From Pectobacterium versatile (lineage in GTDB: Bacteria; Pseudomonadota; Gammaproteobacteria; Enterobacterales; Enterobacteriaceae), in assembly GCF_020166435.1 (NCBI RefSeq), contig NZ_JAINZP010000027.1, forward strand, positions 1 to 59,379: a DNA stretch of 59,379 bases, given 5' to 3'. The notes below the pieces were generated by a model. That model was not told where the DNA came from and did not search any database. It was given only the letters and a program-made list of their open reading frames with translations. Both the position numbers and the translations under genes were made by a program. This document shows, piece by piece, positions 52,564 through 59,379 of the stretch (positions are counted from its first letter, which is position 1; every line of letters starts with the position of its first letter).

Positions 52564-53298
52564 ATGGATAACTATCTGGTCTTCCAGATCTATGCCCCGC
52601 TGGTGTCGTGGGGGGAAGTGGCGGTTGGTGAGGTACGCCACACCTCGACGGTACCCAGCCGCTCGGCGCTGCTGGGGTTGCTGGCTGCGGCGCTGGGGAT
52701 TCGGCGTGACGATCGAGCCGCGCTGACGGTTTTCAACCAGCATTACCATGTGGCGGTGCGGCCGCTTTCCGATCGTGAAACCTGGCTGAATGACTACCAC
52801 ACGGTGCAGATGCCGAAAGAAAACCGCAAGGTGCCGCGCTACACAAGGTGTGATGAATTGCGGCCGGAGGCAGGGCAATCGCTCGAAACCATGCTGACCT
52901 CACGCGAATACCGCTGTGATGCCTATTACCACATCGCTATTAGCGCCACGCCGGATGCACCTTACTCGTTAAGTGCGCTGCGGGATGCACTGTTATCACC
53001 GGTGTTTACGCTTTATTTCGGGCGTAAAAACTGTCCGCCTGCGCTGCCGCTGGCACCGCACCTGTTTGCTGGCACGCTGGCCGAGGTGTGGCAGTTAGCA
53101 AAGCAGACGCCTGCGCTGAACGATCTCGCGTTAGAGATGATCGGCCGTGCCGAGGGCGTGTGCTACTGGGAGCAGGAAACCGACACAGGGCTAACGGAGC
53201 AATATCGGGTCTCACGAAACGATCAGCCCGCCGATCGACGGCGCTGGCAGTTCACCTCCCGCGTGCAATATGTCGGCAGTGAAAAGGGAGATGAATGA
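52564..53298 (+). CDS. casD: Cascade subunit Cas5e (CasD)
   Basis: 244 residues. The N terminus LVFQIYAPLVSWGEVAVGEV plus RHTSTVPSRSALLGLLAAAL is the Cas5e RAMP start, and FYFGRKN-like YFGRKNCPPALPL is the later conserved block. It holds the crRNA 5' handle. It overlaps cas6e by four bases. Confidence 0.94.
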   Translation: MDNYLVFQIYAPLVSWGEVAVGEVRHTSTVPSRSALLGLLAAALGIRRDDRAALTVFNQHYHVAVRPLSDRETWLNDYHTVQMPKENRKVPRYTRCDELRPEAGQSLETMLTSREYRCDAYYHIAISATPDAPYSLSALRDALLSPVFTLYFGRKNCPPALPLAPHLFAGTLAEVWQLAKQTPALNDLALEMIGRAEGVCYWEQETDTGLTEQYRVSRNDQPADRRRWQFTSRVQYVGSEKGDE

Positions 53299-53945
53299 TG
53301 TATTTTTCCAGAATAACGCTGCAACTCAATGCGTTGCCGCGTGTGATGGCGGAAAAGCGGCTGCATGCAGGAGGCTATGCCAGCCACCAATGGCTCTGGC
53401 AGCTTTTCCCTGAACAGCTTCAGCGTTCGTTCCTGTTCCGTGAAGAGGCGCATGAAACCAAAAGCCTGTTTTACCTGCTTTCTGAACAGGCTCCACAGGC
53501 GGGTCACAATCTGTTTCAGGTGGAAACCAAGCCCTATCAACCGCAGTGGCATAACGGCATGACGCTGGCATTTTCGCTACGAGCTAATCCGGTGGTCACG
53601 CGAGACGGCAAGCGGAGCGATGTGCTGATGGATGCGCGTCATCAGGCGAAAGCGGCCGGGCTATCTAGCGTAGAACTGTGGCAGCACCAGCAACAGCGTG
53701 CGCATGACTGGCTGGTACGCCAAGGGGAAAATGCGGGCTTTGCGGTGTCGTCGTGTCGTGTCGATGGCTATCAACGCCATCGCCTGAGTAAGCCCGGCCA
53801 GTCGGCGGCGATTATGTTCAGCAGCGTGGATTATGACGGCGTACTTCACATTACGGATGCTGAACGCTTTGCGACGGCTGCCCGACAAGGATTAGGAAAA
53901 AGCAAAGCATTGGGGTGCGGCCTGCTGCTATTGAAACGGGCGTAG
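53295..53945 (+). CDS. casE: CRISPR RNA endonuclease Cas6e (CasE)
   Basis: 216 residues (215 if started at the next ATG). It cuts pre-crRNA at the base of the repeat hairpin. His31 in GGYASHQWLWQLFP aligns with the catalytic His20 of E. coli CasE, and the C-terminal glycine-rich motif GLGKSKALGCGLLLLK is intact. The repeats in the array keep the CCCCGC/GCGGGG stem it needs. Confidence 0.94.
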   Translation: MMYFSRITLQLNALPRVMAEKRLHAGGYASHQWLWQLFPEQLQRSFLFREEAHETKSLFYLLSEQAPQAGHNLFQVETKPYQPQWHNGMTLAFSLRANPVVTRDGKRSDVLMDARHQAKAAGLSSVELWQHQQQRAHDWLVRQGENAGFAVSSCRVDGYQRHRLSKPGQSAAIMFSSVDYDGVLHITDAERFATAARQGLGKSKALGCGLLLLKRA

Positions 53946-53971
53946 CCTGCCCATTACAGGGAGAGTTGACG

Positions 53972-54889
53972 ATGTATGTTCCGCTTAACCCGATCCCGCT
54001 CAAGGATCGGGTTTCACTCATTTTTCTGCAATACGGGCAGATTGATGTCATTGACGGTGCGTTTGTGCTGGTGGATAAAACCGGCGTGCGCACGCATATT
54101 CCCGTGGGGTCGGTTGCCTGCATCATGCTGGAGCCGGGCACGCGGGTTTCTCATGCGGCTGTGCGACTGGCGGCAACGGTCGGGACGCTGCTGGTGTGGG
54201 TCGGCGAAGCGGGCGTGCGGCTGTATGCGTCTGGCCAGCCCGGCGGTGCGCGGTCGGACAAATTGCTCTATCAGGCCAAGCTGGCGTTGGATGAGGAATT
54301 GCGCCTGAAAGTGGTGCGCAAAATGTTTGAGCTACGCTTTGGTGAACCTGCGCCAAGCCGCCGTTCGGTCGATCAGCTCAGGGGGATTGAAGGTGCCCGC
54401 GTGCGCCAAACGTATACGCTGTTGGCGCAGCAGTATGGCGTGAAATGGAATGGCCGACGTTACGATCCGAAAGACTGGGAGCGAGGCGACAAGGTTAACC
54501 AGTGCATTAGCGCGGCGACGTCCTGCCTGTACGGCATTACGGAAGCGGCCGTGCTGGCGGCGGGCTATGCGCCAGCAATCGGGTTTGTCCACAGTGGCAA
54601 ACCGCTTTCTTTTGTCTACGACATTGCCGACATCATTAAATTCGAGGGCGTGGTGGCGAAAGCCTTTGAAATTGCAGCCCGCAACCCTGCCGAGCCGGAT
54701 CGTGAAGTTCGGCTTGCCTGTCGTGATATTTTCCGCAGCCAGAAAACGCTGAGCAAATTGATTCCTTTGATTGAGGACGTCTTGTCTGCGGGTGGCATTA
54801 CGCCGCCGCTACCACCGGACGATGCACAGCCGCCTGCAATCCCAGAACCGAAACCGTTTGGTGACAGCGGCCACCGGGGGCAGGGTTAA
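53972..54889 (+). CDS. cas1: CRISPR adaptation integrase Cas1 (type I-E)
   Basis: 305 residues, equal to E. coli Cas1. It inserts new spacers together with Cas2. Active-site residues are visible: Glu in LRGIEGARVRQTY, His in GFVHSGKPLSFVYD and the following Asp of YDIADIIKFE. The frame opens at 53915 inside cas6e, but AGGGAGA lies seven bases before the ATG at 53972 and the length then matches the family. The Pro-rich tail resembles other I-E Cas1 proteins. Confidence 0.95.
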   Translation: MYVPLNPIPLKDRVSLIFLQYGQIDVIDGAFVLVDKTGVRTHIPVGSVACIMLEPGTRVSHAAVRLAATVGTLLVWVGEAGVRLYASGQPGGARSDKLLYQAKLALDEELRLKVVRKMFELRFGEPAPSRRSVDQLRGIEGARVRQTYTLLAQQYGVKWNGRRYDPKDWERGDKVNQCISAATSCLYGITEAAVLAAGYAPAIGFVHSGKPLSFVYDIADIIKFEGVVAKAFEIAARNPAEPDREVRLACRDIFRSQKTLSKLIPLIEDVLSAGGITPPLPPDDAQPPAIPEPKPFGDSGHRGQG

Positions 54890-55183
<294 letters not shown>

Positions 55184-55267
55184 GTTAGCGATCTTTAACA
55201 ACATGGAAAAATCGGTAGAATTTTTTATGCCGAAAAAAGTGTTATAAAACAACTCTCTACTTTTAGA
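55184..55267 (+). promoter_or_regulatory. CRISPR leader
   Basis: An 84-base AT-rich stretch between cas2 and the first repeat, the position and composition of a type I-E leader that carries the array promoter and spacer-acquisition signals. TTATAAAACA near 55241 could be a -10 region. I do not see a convincing IHF consensus. Confidence 0.75.
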
Positions 55268-55418
55268 GTGTTCCCCGCGCCAGCGGGGATAAACCGAACA
55301 CCATATAAGCGGATAGTCTTCAGTGGCTGTGTTCCCCGCGCCAGCGGGGATAAACCGTTTCTTGGTCAGAAAGTGGATAGCGGAGAAATGTGTTCCCCGC
55401 GCCAGCGGGGATAAACCG
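55268..55418 (+). CRISPR. Leader-proximal CRISPR array: 3 repeats, 2 spacers (type I-E)
   Basis: Three identical 29-nt repeats at 55268-55296, 55329-55357 and 55390-55418, starting GTGTTCCCCGCGCC and ending GGATAAACCG, with the CCCCGC/GCGGGG hairpin. The two spacers (55297-55328 and 55358-55389) are both exactly 32 nt. The third repeat is followed by unrelated DNA, although 55419-55450 could be the start of a cut third spacer. The array resumes at 57361, so this is the leader-side part of a split array. Confidence 0.97.
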
Positions 55419-55452
55419 AAGAATAGAGATGTAAATTATACCGGTTTCCATC

Positions 55453-55497
55453 TTGTCAACTCGTTCCGTTTACGGCATAGTGTTTCCAATTTGGAAA
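55453..55497 (+). promoter_or_regulatory. Promoter and palindromic operator of higBA module 2
   Basis: TTGTCA (55453-55458), 17 bases, then CATAGT (55476-55481) form a plausible sigma-70 promoter. It is followed by the perfect palindrome TTTCCAA-T-TTGGAAA (55483-55497), 19 bases before the toxin start. The palindrome is placed to block transcription start, as expected for HigA autoregulation. Confidence 0.65.
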
Positions 55498-55516
55498 TAA
55501 CAGGGAAGGCATCAGG

Positions 55517-55828
55517 ATGCATGTTATTTCGCGGGCACCTTTCGACACTGCAACCACTCAGTTTCCGAATCAGGCGGCAGCACTTGCTGATCTATATAGG
55601 GTGATCAAACGCGAAATGTATACAACGCCGGACGATATGAAAAAACGCTTCCCCAGCCTGGATAGGATGAAATATCGGGAAAAGTGGTGGGTTATTGATA
55701 TTGGTGGCGGGCATCTTCGAGTGATGTTTTTTGCTGATTTCGAGCGGGGGAAAATCTTCATCAAGCACATCACATCCCATGCAGAGTACGACAGGCTGAC
55801 AGAGTATTACCGGAGGAATAAAGAATGA
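55517..55828 (+). CDS. higB: HigB-type toxin, module 2 (inside the CRISPR array)
   Basis: 103 residues of the HigB family. The core WWVIDIGGGHLRVMFFADFE, then KIFIKHITSHAEYDRL, shows the typical basic strand and H-x-E-Y-D end. AGGGAAGG lies seven bases before the ATG. It is a different subfamily from the toxin at 46620, with similarity limited to the core. It begins about 100 bases after the third CRISPR repeat, so transcripts from the leader would run into it. Confidence 0.88.
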   Translation: MHVISRAPFDTATTQFPNQAAALADLYRVIKREMYTTPDDMKKRFPSLDRMKYREKWWVIDIGGGHLRVMFFADFERGKIFIKHITSHAEYDRLTEYYRRNKE

Positions 55829-56241
55829 TGTACGCAGACGCCATCAAGGCCGCTAACAACCTGACGAGTATCGTACCGTTCCTCGGGGGTAGCACTTCGC
55901 GTAAGGATTATGAGGATGCGCTGAAACTCACTGAATACCTGATCGAGAGTGAGCCTGATAGTCCGCTAATCGATATGCTGACTGCCAAAATTGACAAATA
56001 CGAAGATGATGCGCCGGAGTTTGCTGCCTTCAACGAACGTGTTAAAGCTCTGCCTGCTGGTATCGCTTTACTGCGTGTCCTCATGGATCAGCATCAGCTA
56101 ACGCAGAGTGATTTTGAAGCTGAGATCGGTAAAAAGTCACTGGTATCCCGCATTCTAAACGGTGAGCGCACTCTAACGCTTGATCACATGAGAGCGCTTG
56201 CTAAACGATTCGATATTCCTGTGAGTGCTTTTGTTGATTGA
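55825..56241 (+). CDS. higA: HigA-type antitoxin, module 2
   Basis: 138 residues. The C-terminal Xre helix-turn-helix (LRVLMDQHQLTQSDFEAEIG, KKSLVSRILNGERTLTLDHM) ends IPVSAFVD, and the N-terminal helical half (YEDALKLTEYLIESEPDSPL) is typical of HigA of the proteobacterial group. It overlaps the toxin stop by four bases (ATGA). It neutralises HigB and probably represses the promoter at 55453. Confidence 0.9.
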   Translation: MMYADAIKAANNLTSIVPFLGGSTSRKDYEDALKLTEYLIESEPDSPLIDMLTAKIDKYEDDAPEFAAFNERVKALPAGIALLRVLMDQHQLTQSDFEAEIGKKSLVSRILNGERTLTLDHMRALAKRFDIPVSAFVD

Positions 56242-56330
56242 CGCGACGGTTCAGAGATTCTTGCTAAGAGCGGCATTATGCATCTCGTAAGGAATAAGCA
56301 GCGGTATGACGCTATGGCTGGCTGTTGTCT

Positions 56331-56361
56331 GAGTATTCCCCGCGCTAGCAGGGAATACTCT
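56331..56361 (+). CRISPR. Degenerate CRISPR repeat turned into a long hairpin
   Basis: From 56333 the bases match the array repeat at 19 of the first 22 positions, then diverge. The outer bases extend the hairpin: GAGTATTCCC at 56331-56340 pairs fully with GGGAATACTC at 56351-56360, with GC/GC inside and a GCTA loop. It lies 90 bases after higA. It could be a decayed array unit now acting as an RNA hairpin; there is no T-tract for a classical terminator. Confidence 0.7.
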
Positions 56362-56451
56362 GTAAGAAGGAATTGAAAGAAATCGTCGATACGTTTTTCA
56401 GTATTGATATAAAGAATCGATGCTGTAATAAAATATAGGAAGTGTATTTGT

Positions 56452-56955
56452 CTACCTGTCTATTATATTATTTCTTAAATTAAATTTCCTTAGGGTTAGT
56501 TCTGCTTCTGACTTTTCCTTTTCTGCTGTCTTTTTATCTTCTTCTGCTATATCACTAACAACTTTTAAAACTGCGTCGAATCGAGCCGCTACTTCAGATG
56601 CGTTTAGTACTCCATTCATAGAAAGGAAGCATAAACTATTTAAAGAATAAACTAGAACATTAGTGGTGGTGTTTCTTTTTGCCAGATCCACTATAGCGGT
56701 TTTTAAGCTGGCATCAGTTGTAATACTACTTCCTAATTTATCAGTCAGCGCGGCAGCTATAGTACCATCAAAGGTCTTTGCCGTATCCGCTGGTGCATCG
56801 GGACAATATTTAGCATTGACACTATTTGGTATTAAGATGCCAACTCTCTGGCTTGAACTGCTTCTGACAAGCGTTGGTGAATCATTGTCAATGGTTTCTG
56901 TAACCATACACCCAGATAACAACATAGCGATAGATATAACAAGAATAACTCTCAT
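56452..56955 (-). CDS. Hypothetical lipoprotein
   Basis: 167 residues, unrecognised. The signal MRVILVISIAMLLSGC ends in a lipobox, so it is lipidated at Cys16. The mature part has Ser/Thr-rich and helical segments, with two later cysteines (KYCPD and SLCFL) and a Lys/Glu coiled tail (DIAEEDKKTAEKEKSEAELT). AGGTG lies six bases before the ATG at 56955; a GTG three codons upstream is the alternative. AT-rich and inside the interrupted array, so probably acquired. Confidence 0.65.
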   Translation of the reverse strand: MRVILVISIAMLLSGCMVTETIDNDSPTLVRSSSSQRVGILIPNSVNAKYCPDAPADTAKTFDGTIAAALTDKLGSSITTDASLKTAIVDLAKRNTTTNVLVYSLNSLCFLSMNGVLNASEVAARFDAVLKVVSDIAEEDKKTAEKEKSEAELTLRKFNLRNNIIDR

Positions 56956-57317
56956 TTTATTCACCTATATTTGCTGATAGTGGAGGGCGGTTATTAAATA
57001 AGGTTGTAAGTTTTTCTTTACTACTTAGTGCCGAGTTTCAATGGCACTTATTAAAGCTATAACACAAGTATGAAAATTTTCATTGTGGTTTTTATATTTA
57101 ATTAGGGTTTTTAATCATTTATATTCTCCTGCTAATTATTTACTTCGTTACTTCACGGTGAAGGATATGTATTGATTGTTTCCAATTTATGCCAATATGC
57201 TTGCAATTATTGTAAGTAGCGATTTTAAAAGTCATTGATTTTTACCGTTATATCTACCTTCGGTTGAGAACGCATATTTTTAACATGGGTTTTTTATCAC
57301 GAAATAAAAGCGTAGTG
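56956..57317. other. AT-rich gap between the lipoprotein and the array remnant
   Basis: About 360 bases of strongly AT-rich DNA holding the lipoprotein promoter. I see no gene, repeat or spacer of 32 nt here. Confidence 0.55.
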
Positions 57318-57360
57318 GTATACCTTAAATAATTCGAGTTACAGGAAGGCGGCAAGAGAG
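57318..57360 (+). repeat. Truncated copy of the dispersed palindromic element
   Basis: GTATACCTTAAATAATTCGA, then GTTACAGG, matches the start of the element at 6191 with two changes. It continues with AAGGCGGCAAGAGAG and breaks off exactly where the orphan CRISPR repeat begins at 57361. Only the first third of the element is present. Confidence 0.75.
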
Positions 57361-57450
57361 GTGTTCCCCGCGTCAGCGGGGATAAACCGTGCTTTGAGTG
57401 GATACCCCATCACTACTGATGGTGTTCCCTGTGCGCGGGCTATGGTCGCT
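57361..57450 (+). CRISPR. Leader-distal array remnant: one repeat, one spacer, decayed terminal repeat
   Basis: The repeat at 57361-57389 differs from the main repeat by one base (GCGTCAGC in place of GCGCCAGC). The spacer 57390-57421 is exactly 32 nt. The following 57422-57450 begins GTGTTCCCTGTGCG and then decays, as terminal repeats usually do. The unit has the same orientation as the main array, so it is the distal end of one formerly continuous array. Confidence 0.9.
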
Positions 57451-57466
57451 GAAGTTTATTCAGCAT

Positions 57467-58552
57467 TTATGCGTTTGTGCTAAGGGACGATGAAAATTGG
57501 TCTTTGTGCGCGATGACGTTGTAGTGTACTTCCTTGAGTGTTGCGTAGGCGGGCGAGTCAGGGTTTGTCTCAATCTGAAATATGTCATTGATATTTTTTC
57601 CAATGAAATCGGCAAAAATCTCAAGGAACGTTGACTCTTCACTATCAGGCGCTATTTTAATGTTGCTTATGGAAGAACTAATCCCCTCGGGTGAATACAG
57701 AGTAAAGTTACCCGAAGCGATGGTTTCCTGGTAAATAGATGAGGCAAAATTCTCATTTTCAAAAAATGCAGCAAGCTTCCGCGGTATGGACATTCCTGTT
57801 TTATCAACAAGCTGATAGGCATGTTTGATAGCGGTGAGTATGCTATCTCTTGGGATAGCCTCTGCGATTTCATCTTTAGAGGCATGCAGCCATTGAGTGT
57901 TGTTGTCCCTGAGCATTAACATAGCTCTGAATTGACAGGCGCCATCACTGGGGAGGGTATATTTCAGATAGTCATCTTTAGCAAGGATGTCATCAAACTT
58001 CACCTGCTCATCAAAGTAATGATTCTCTGATGCTTCAAACCAAGCAGGTTTAATCGTGGCATCATTCAAATTTTGAATTTCTTCTTGTACGGCGACAGGG
58101 ATGGTTTGCGCCATATCTTCATCGTCACTGAGTTTTTTACCTGCGGCAAAAACAATTTTAGGGTTTTCGTTCGCGTTGAAGCCAATATTCTTGCCGTTAA
58201 AATCTATAATGGCGTTTTGGCACCCCTCTCGTACTGTTCGTGCTGCCTCATAGGGCGCATCATCCTTTCTGGATACTATTTTACATAGCGATTGTTGCGT
58301 GTAAGAAGCCGTTTCCCCTTGCCCCATAGCGATATTCAGCAACAGTTCAATACTTTCTCTATGGTTGAGTTTTGCTAAGGCATACAATGCCTCTAAACTT
58401 TCGCGTACGGTACAACCATCTTTTAATCGATGATTTAACGTGCATTGGTCACTTACTGCATTCAATAAGCCGTCGATCGTGTTGCGTCCCTTTTCACTCG
58501 AAATGCTGTAGAGCGATTTATTCAAACCGATATGAGAGATCGCTGAGACCAT
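57467..58552 (-). CDS. OTU-type cysteine protease-like protein, candidate effector
   Basis: 361 residues. Asp203-Gly204-Ala205-Cys206 in LPSDGACQFRAMLML fits the OTU nucleophile motif (D-G-x-C-x-F-R), and His343-Tyr344-Asn345 in KEVHYNVIAHKD fits the C-terminal His motif, giving a complete triad about 140 residues apart. The N-terminal 190 residues are helical and unrecognised (SLEALYALAKLNHRESIELL). No Sec signal; Ser/Asn-rich, AT-rich DNA unlike the cas genes. OTU proteases remove ubiquitin in eukaryotes, and bacterial ones are mostly injected effectors. No hrp box was found upstream, so the export route is open. Confidence 0.65.
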   Translation of the reverse strand: MVSAISHIGLNKSLYSISSEKGRNTIDGLLNAVSDQCTLNHRLKDGCTVRESLEALYALAKLNHRESIELLLNIAMGQGETASYTQQSLCKIVSRKDDAPYEAARTVREGCQNAIIDFNGKNIGFNANENPKIVFAAGKKLSDDEDMAQTIPVAVQEEIQNLNDATIKPAWFEASENHYFDEQVKFDDILAKDDYLKYTLPSDGACQFRAMLMLRDNNTQWLHASKDEIAEAIPRDSILTAIKHAYQLVDKTGMSIPRKLAAFFENENFASSIYQETIASGNFTLYSPEGISSSISNIKIAPDSEESTFLEIFADFIGKNINDIFQIETNPDSPAYATLKEVHYNVIAHKDQFSSSLSTNA

Positions 58553-58862
58553 ATTTTTTACCTATTTATATTCGTTTCTCCAACTAATCAAATTTTAGTC
58601 TAACAAATTGTCACTTATAATTATTTTATAATTCGCTTGTCTGAATGCTGTTTGAAATACCTTTTTTAATCTTAAAAAGAGTAGGTTTGAAGCTGTTTAG
58701 TTGGCAGAATGGCCAATTACATGCCAAAATTAAAAGATGTAGCTAATAAGCGCGTTTTTACCCTTTTCCTTTATCCGTAGGCATAAAACCATATGCTACA
58801 GGCAGGAAAATTTTTAGCGTAATAGGCTGACAAGCCGTATTTTCTATTGTCCAGGAGAAGAT
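58553..58862. other. 310-base divergent gap, nothing recognised
   Basis: AT-rich upstream region shared by the OTU-like gene (minus) and the next gene (plus). I looked for a HrpL-type GGAACC...CCAC promoter in both directions and saw none. CAGGAGAAG before 58863 is the ribosome site of the following gene. Confidence 0.5.
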
Positions 58863-59327
58863 ATGAGAGTTGAATCCGCTGATATGTCCGTCTTTGCCAG
58901 CCAGCAGGTGATGGCGAAGCGTTCTACCGAGCATGCAGAGAAAGCGGCGCTGTCCGAACAGCTTCAGTCTTATCAGGCGGGCAGCGGTGCCGTTCCTGCT
59001 GGTCAGACGACACGGTATGATTTCACCCGCATTAGCCCTGCTGAACTGTATGAAACGGTTGAAGGCCTTGTCAGCAGTGGTCGGTTGGGACGTGAAGAAG
59101 GGTCCGCGCTGCTGGGTTTTGTCTCATCACCGAGAGCCGAAGGGGGAAGCATTCCGCCTTCCAATGTGTTCCAGCCGATTAATGTTTTCGACACCATTCA
59201 GCAAGGTGTCGCGGGCGCATCATCCCGCAGCGAAGTGCAAAATACCGAAAGCCTACAGCGTGCCGCCGAGGCGCTGAACCGCTTTCAGGGGCAGGCCTCC
59301 AGCTCCAGTATTAGCGTTTACGTCTAG
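58863..59327 (+). CDS. Hypothetical soluble protein
   Basis: 154 residues, unrecognised. A helical N terminus (VFASQQVMAKRSTEHAEKAA) is followed by a small conserved-looking block YDFTRISPAELYETVEGLVS and SGRLGREEGSALLGF. This resembles the 'DFTxxSPxEL...SGxLxxEE' segment found in many small proteobacterial proteins of unknown role. The second half is Ser/Asn/Gln-rich and probably disordered. No signal peptide or membrane segment. A strong CAGGAGAAG precedes the ATG. Divergent from the OTU-like gene. About 50 bases without features follow to the window end. Confidence 0.65.
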   Translation: MRVESADMSVFASQQVMAKRSTEHAEKAALSEQLQSYQAGSGAVPAGQTTRYDFTRISPAELYETVEGLVSSGRLGREEGSALLGFVSSPRAEGGSIPPSNVFQPINVFDTIQQGVAGASSRSEVQNTESLQRAAEALNRFQGQASSSSISVYV

Positions 59328-59379
59328 CGCATTTCGGCGCGCATAACTTGATGAAGTCCCTTTTTCTATCCCCGCGCTT

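Noticed and set aside
56331-56360. Ordinary Rho-independent terminator of higBA
   Set aside because: The hairpin lacks a T-tract (TGTAAGAAGG follows) and its sequence clearly derives from the CRISPR repeat, so it is listed as a repeat-derived hairpin.
58553-58862. HrpL-type promoter for the OTU-like gene
   Set aside because: No GGAACC-N15/16-CCAC pattern was seen on either strand, so type III co-regulation is not supported by sequence.

Overview
The window reads as the chromosome of an enterobacterium of the soft-rot type (Pectobacterium or a close relative). This rests on the tolC/ygiBC, nudF-yqiB-cpdA-yqiA-parE, parC-plsC-ftsP and yqhC-yqhD neighbourhoods of Enterobacterales, on sucrose and TRAP uptake operons typical of plant-associated enterics, and on short dispersed intergenic palindromes. 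The species assignment is inference; no rRNA is present.

Layout. 1-230: tandem repeats with terminators like those that follow rnpB (RNase P RNA). 370-4.7 kb: ygiD, ygiC, ygiB, tolC. 5-9.8 kb: nudF, yqiB, cpdA, yqiA, parE. 9.9-13 kb: a TetR/SDR pair, a LysR regulator and mdaB. 13.3-15.8 kb: a TonB-dependent haem/haemoglobin-type receptor with a perfect Fur box. 16-17.6 kb: three small accessory genes, one SUKH-like. 17.8-22.5 kb: parC, plsC, ftsP. 22.8-30.2 kb: a GntR regulator, dkgA, yqhD, a nitroreductase, yqhC, yghB, metC. 30.4-33.4 kb: a TRAP transporter. 34-35.5 kb: exbB-exbD with a Fur-like box. 35.6-42.2 kb: the complete scrR-B-A-Y-K sucrose regulon. 42.5-43.4 kb: a membrane bactofilin with a small partner.

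43.4-57.5 kb is the most unusual part: a complete type I-E CRISPR-Cas locus (cas3, cas8e, cse2, cas7e, cas5e, cas6e, cas1, cas2, leader, array) invaded by toxin-antitoxin genes at two places. Between cas3 and cas8e, on the opposite strand, lie a HigB/HigA-type pair and an AbiEi/AbiEii-like (nucleotidyltransferase) pair. A second HigB/HigA pair and a lipoprotein gene lie inside the CRISPR array. Three perfect repeats (55268-55418) precede the insert. A degenerate repeat-derived hairpin (56331-56360) follows the second antitoxin. One near-perfect repeat, a 32-nt spacer and a decayed terminal repeat (57361-57450) follow the insert. Each HigBA pair has a short perfect palindrome just before its toxin start, as expected for an autoregulatory operator.

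Downstream of the split array lies a 361-residue protein with an OTU cysteine protease signature (D-G-A-C at 203-206, H-Y-N at 343-345), a candidate deubiquitinase-like effector, followed by a small unrecognised protein.

How the genes may work together: Fur-controlled receptor and ExbBD form an iron/haem uptake theme. ScrY-ScrA-ScrB-ScrK take up and break down sucrose under ScrR. The TA modules may stabilise or guard the CRISPR-Cas locus; this is inference from position, not shown by the sequence.
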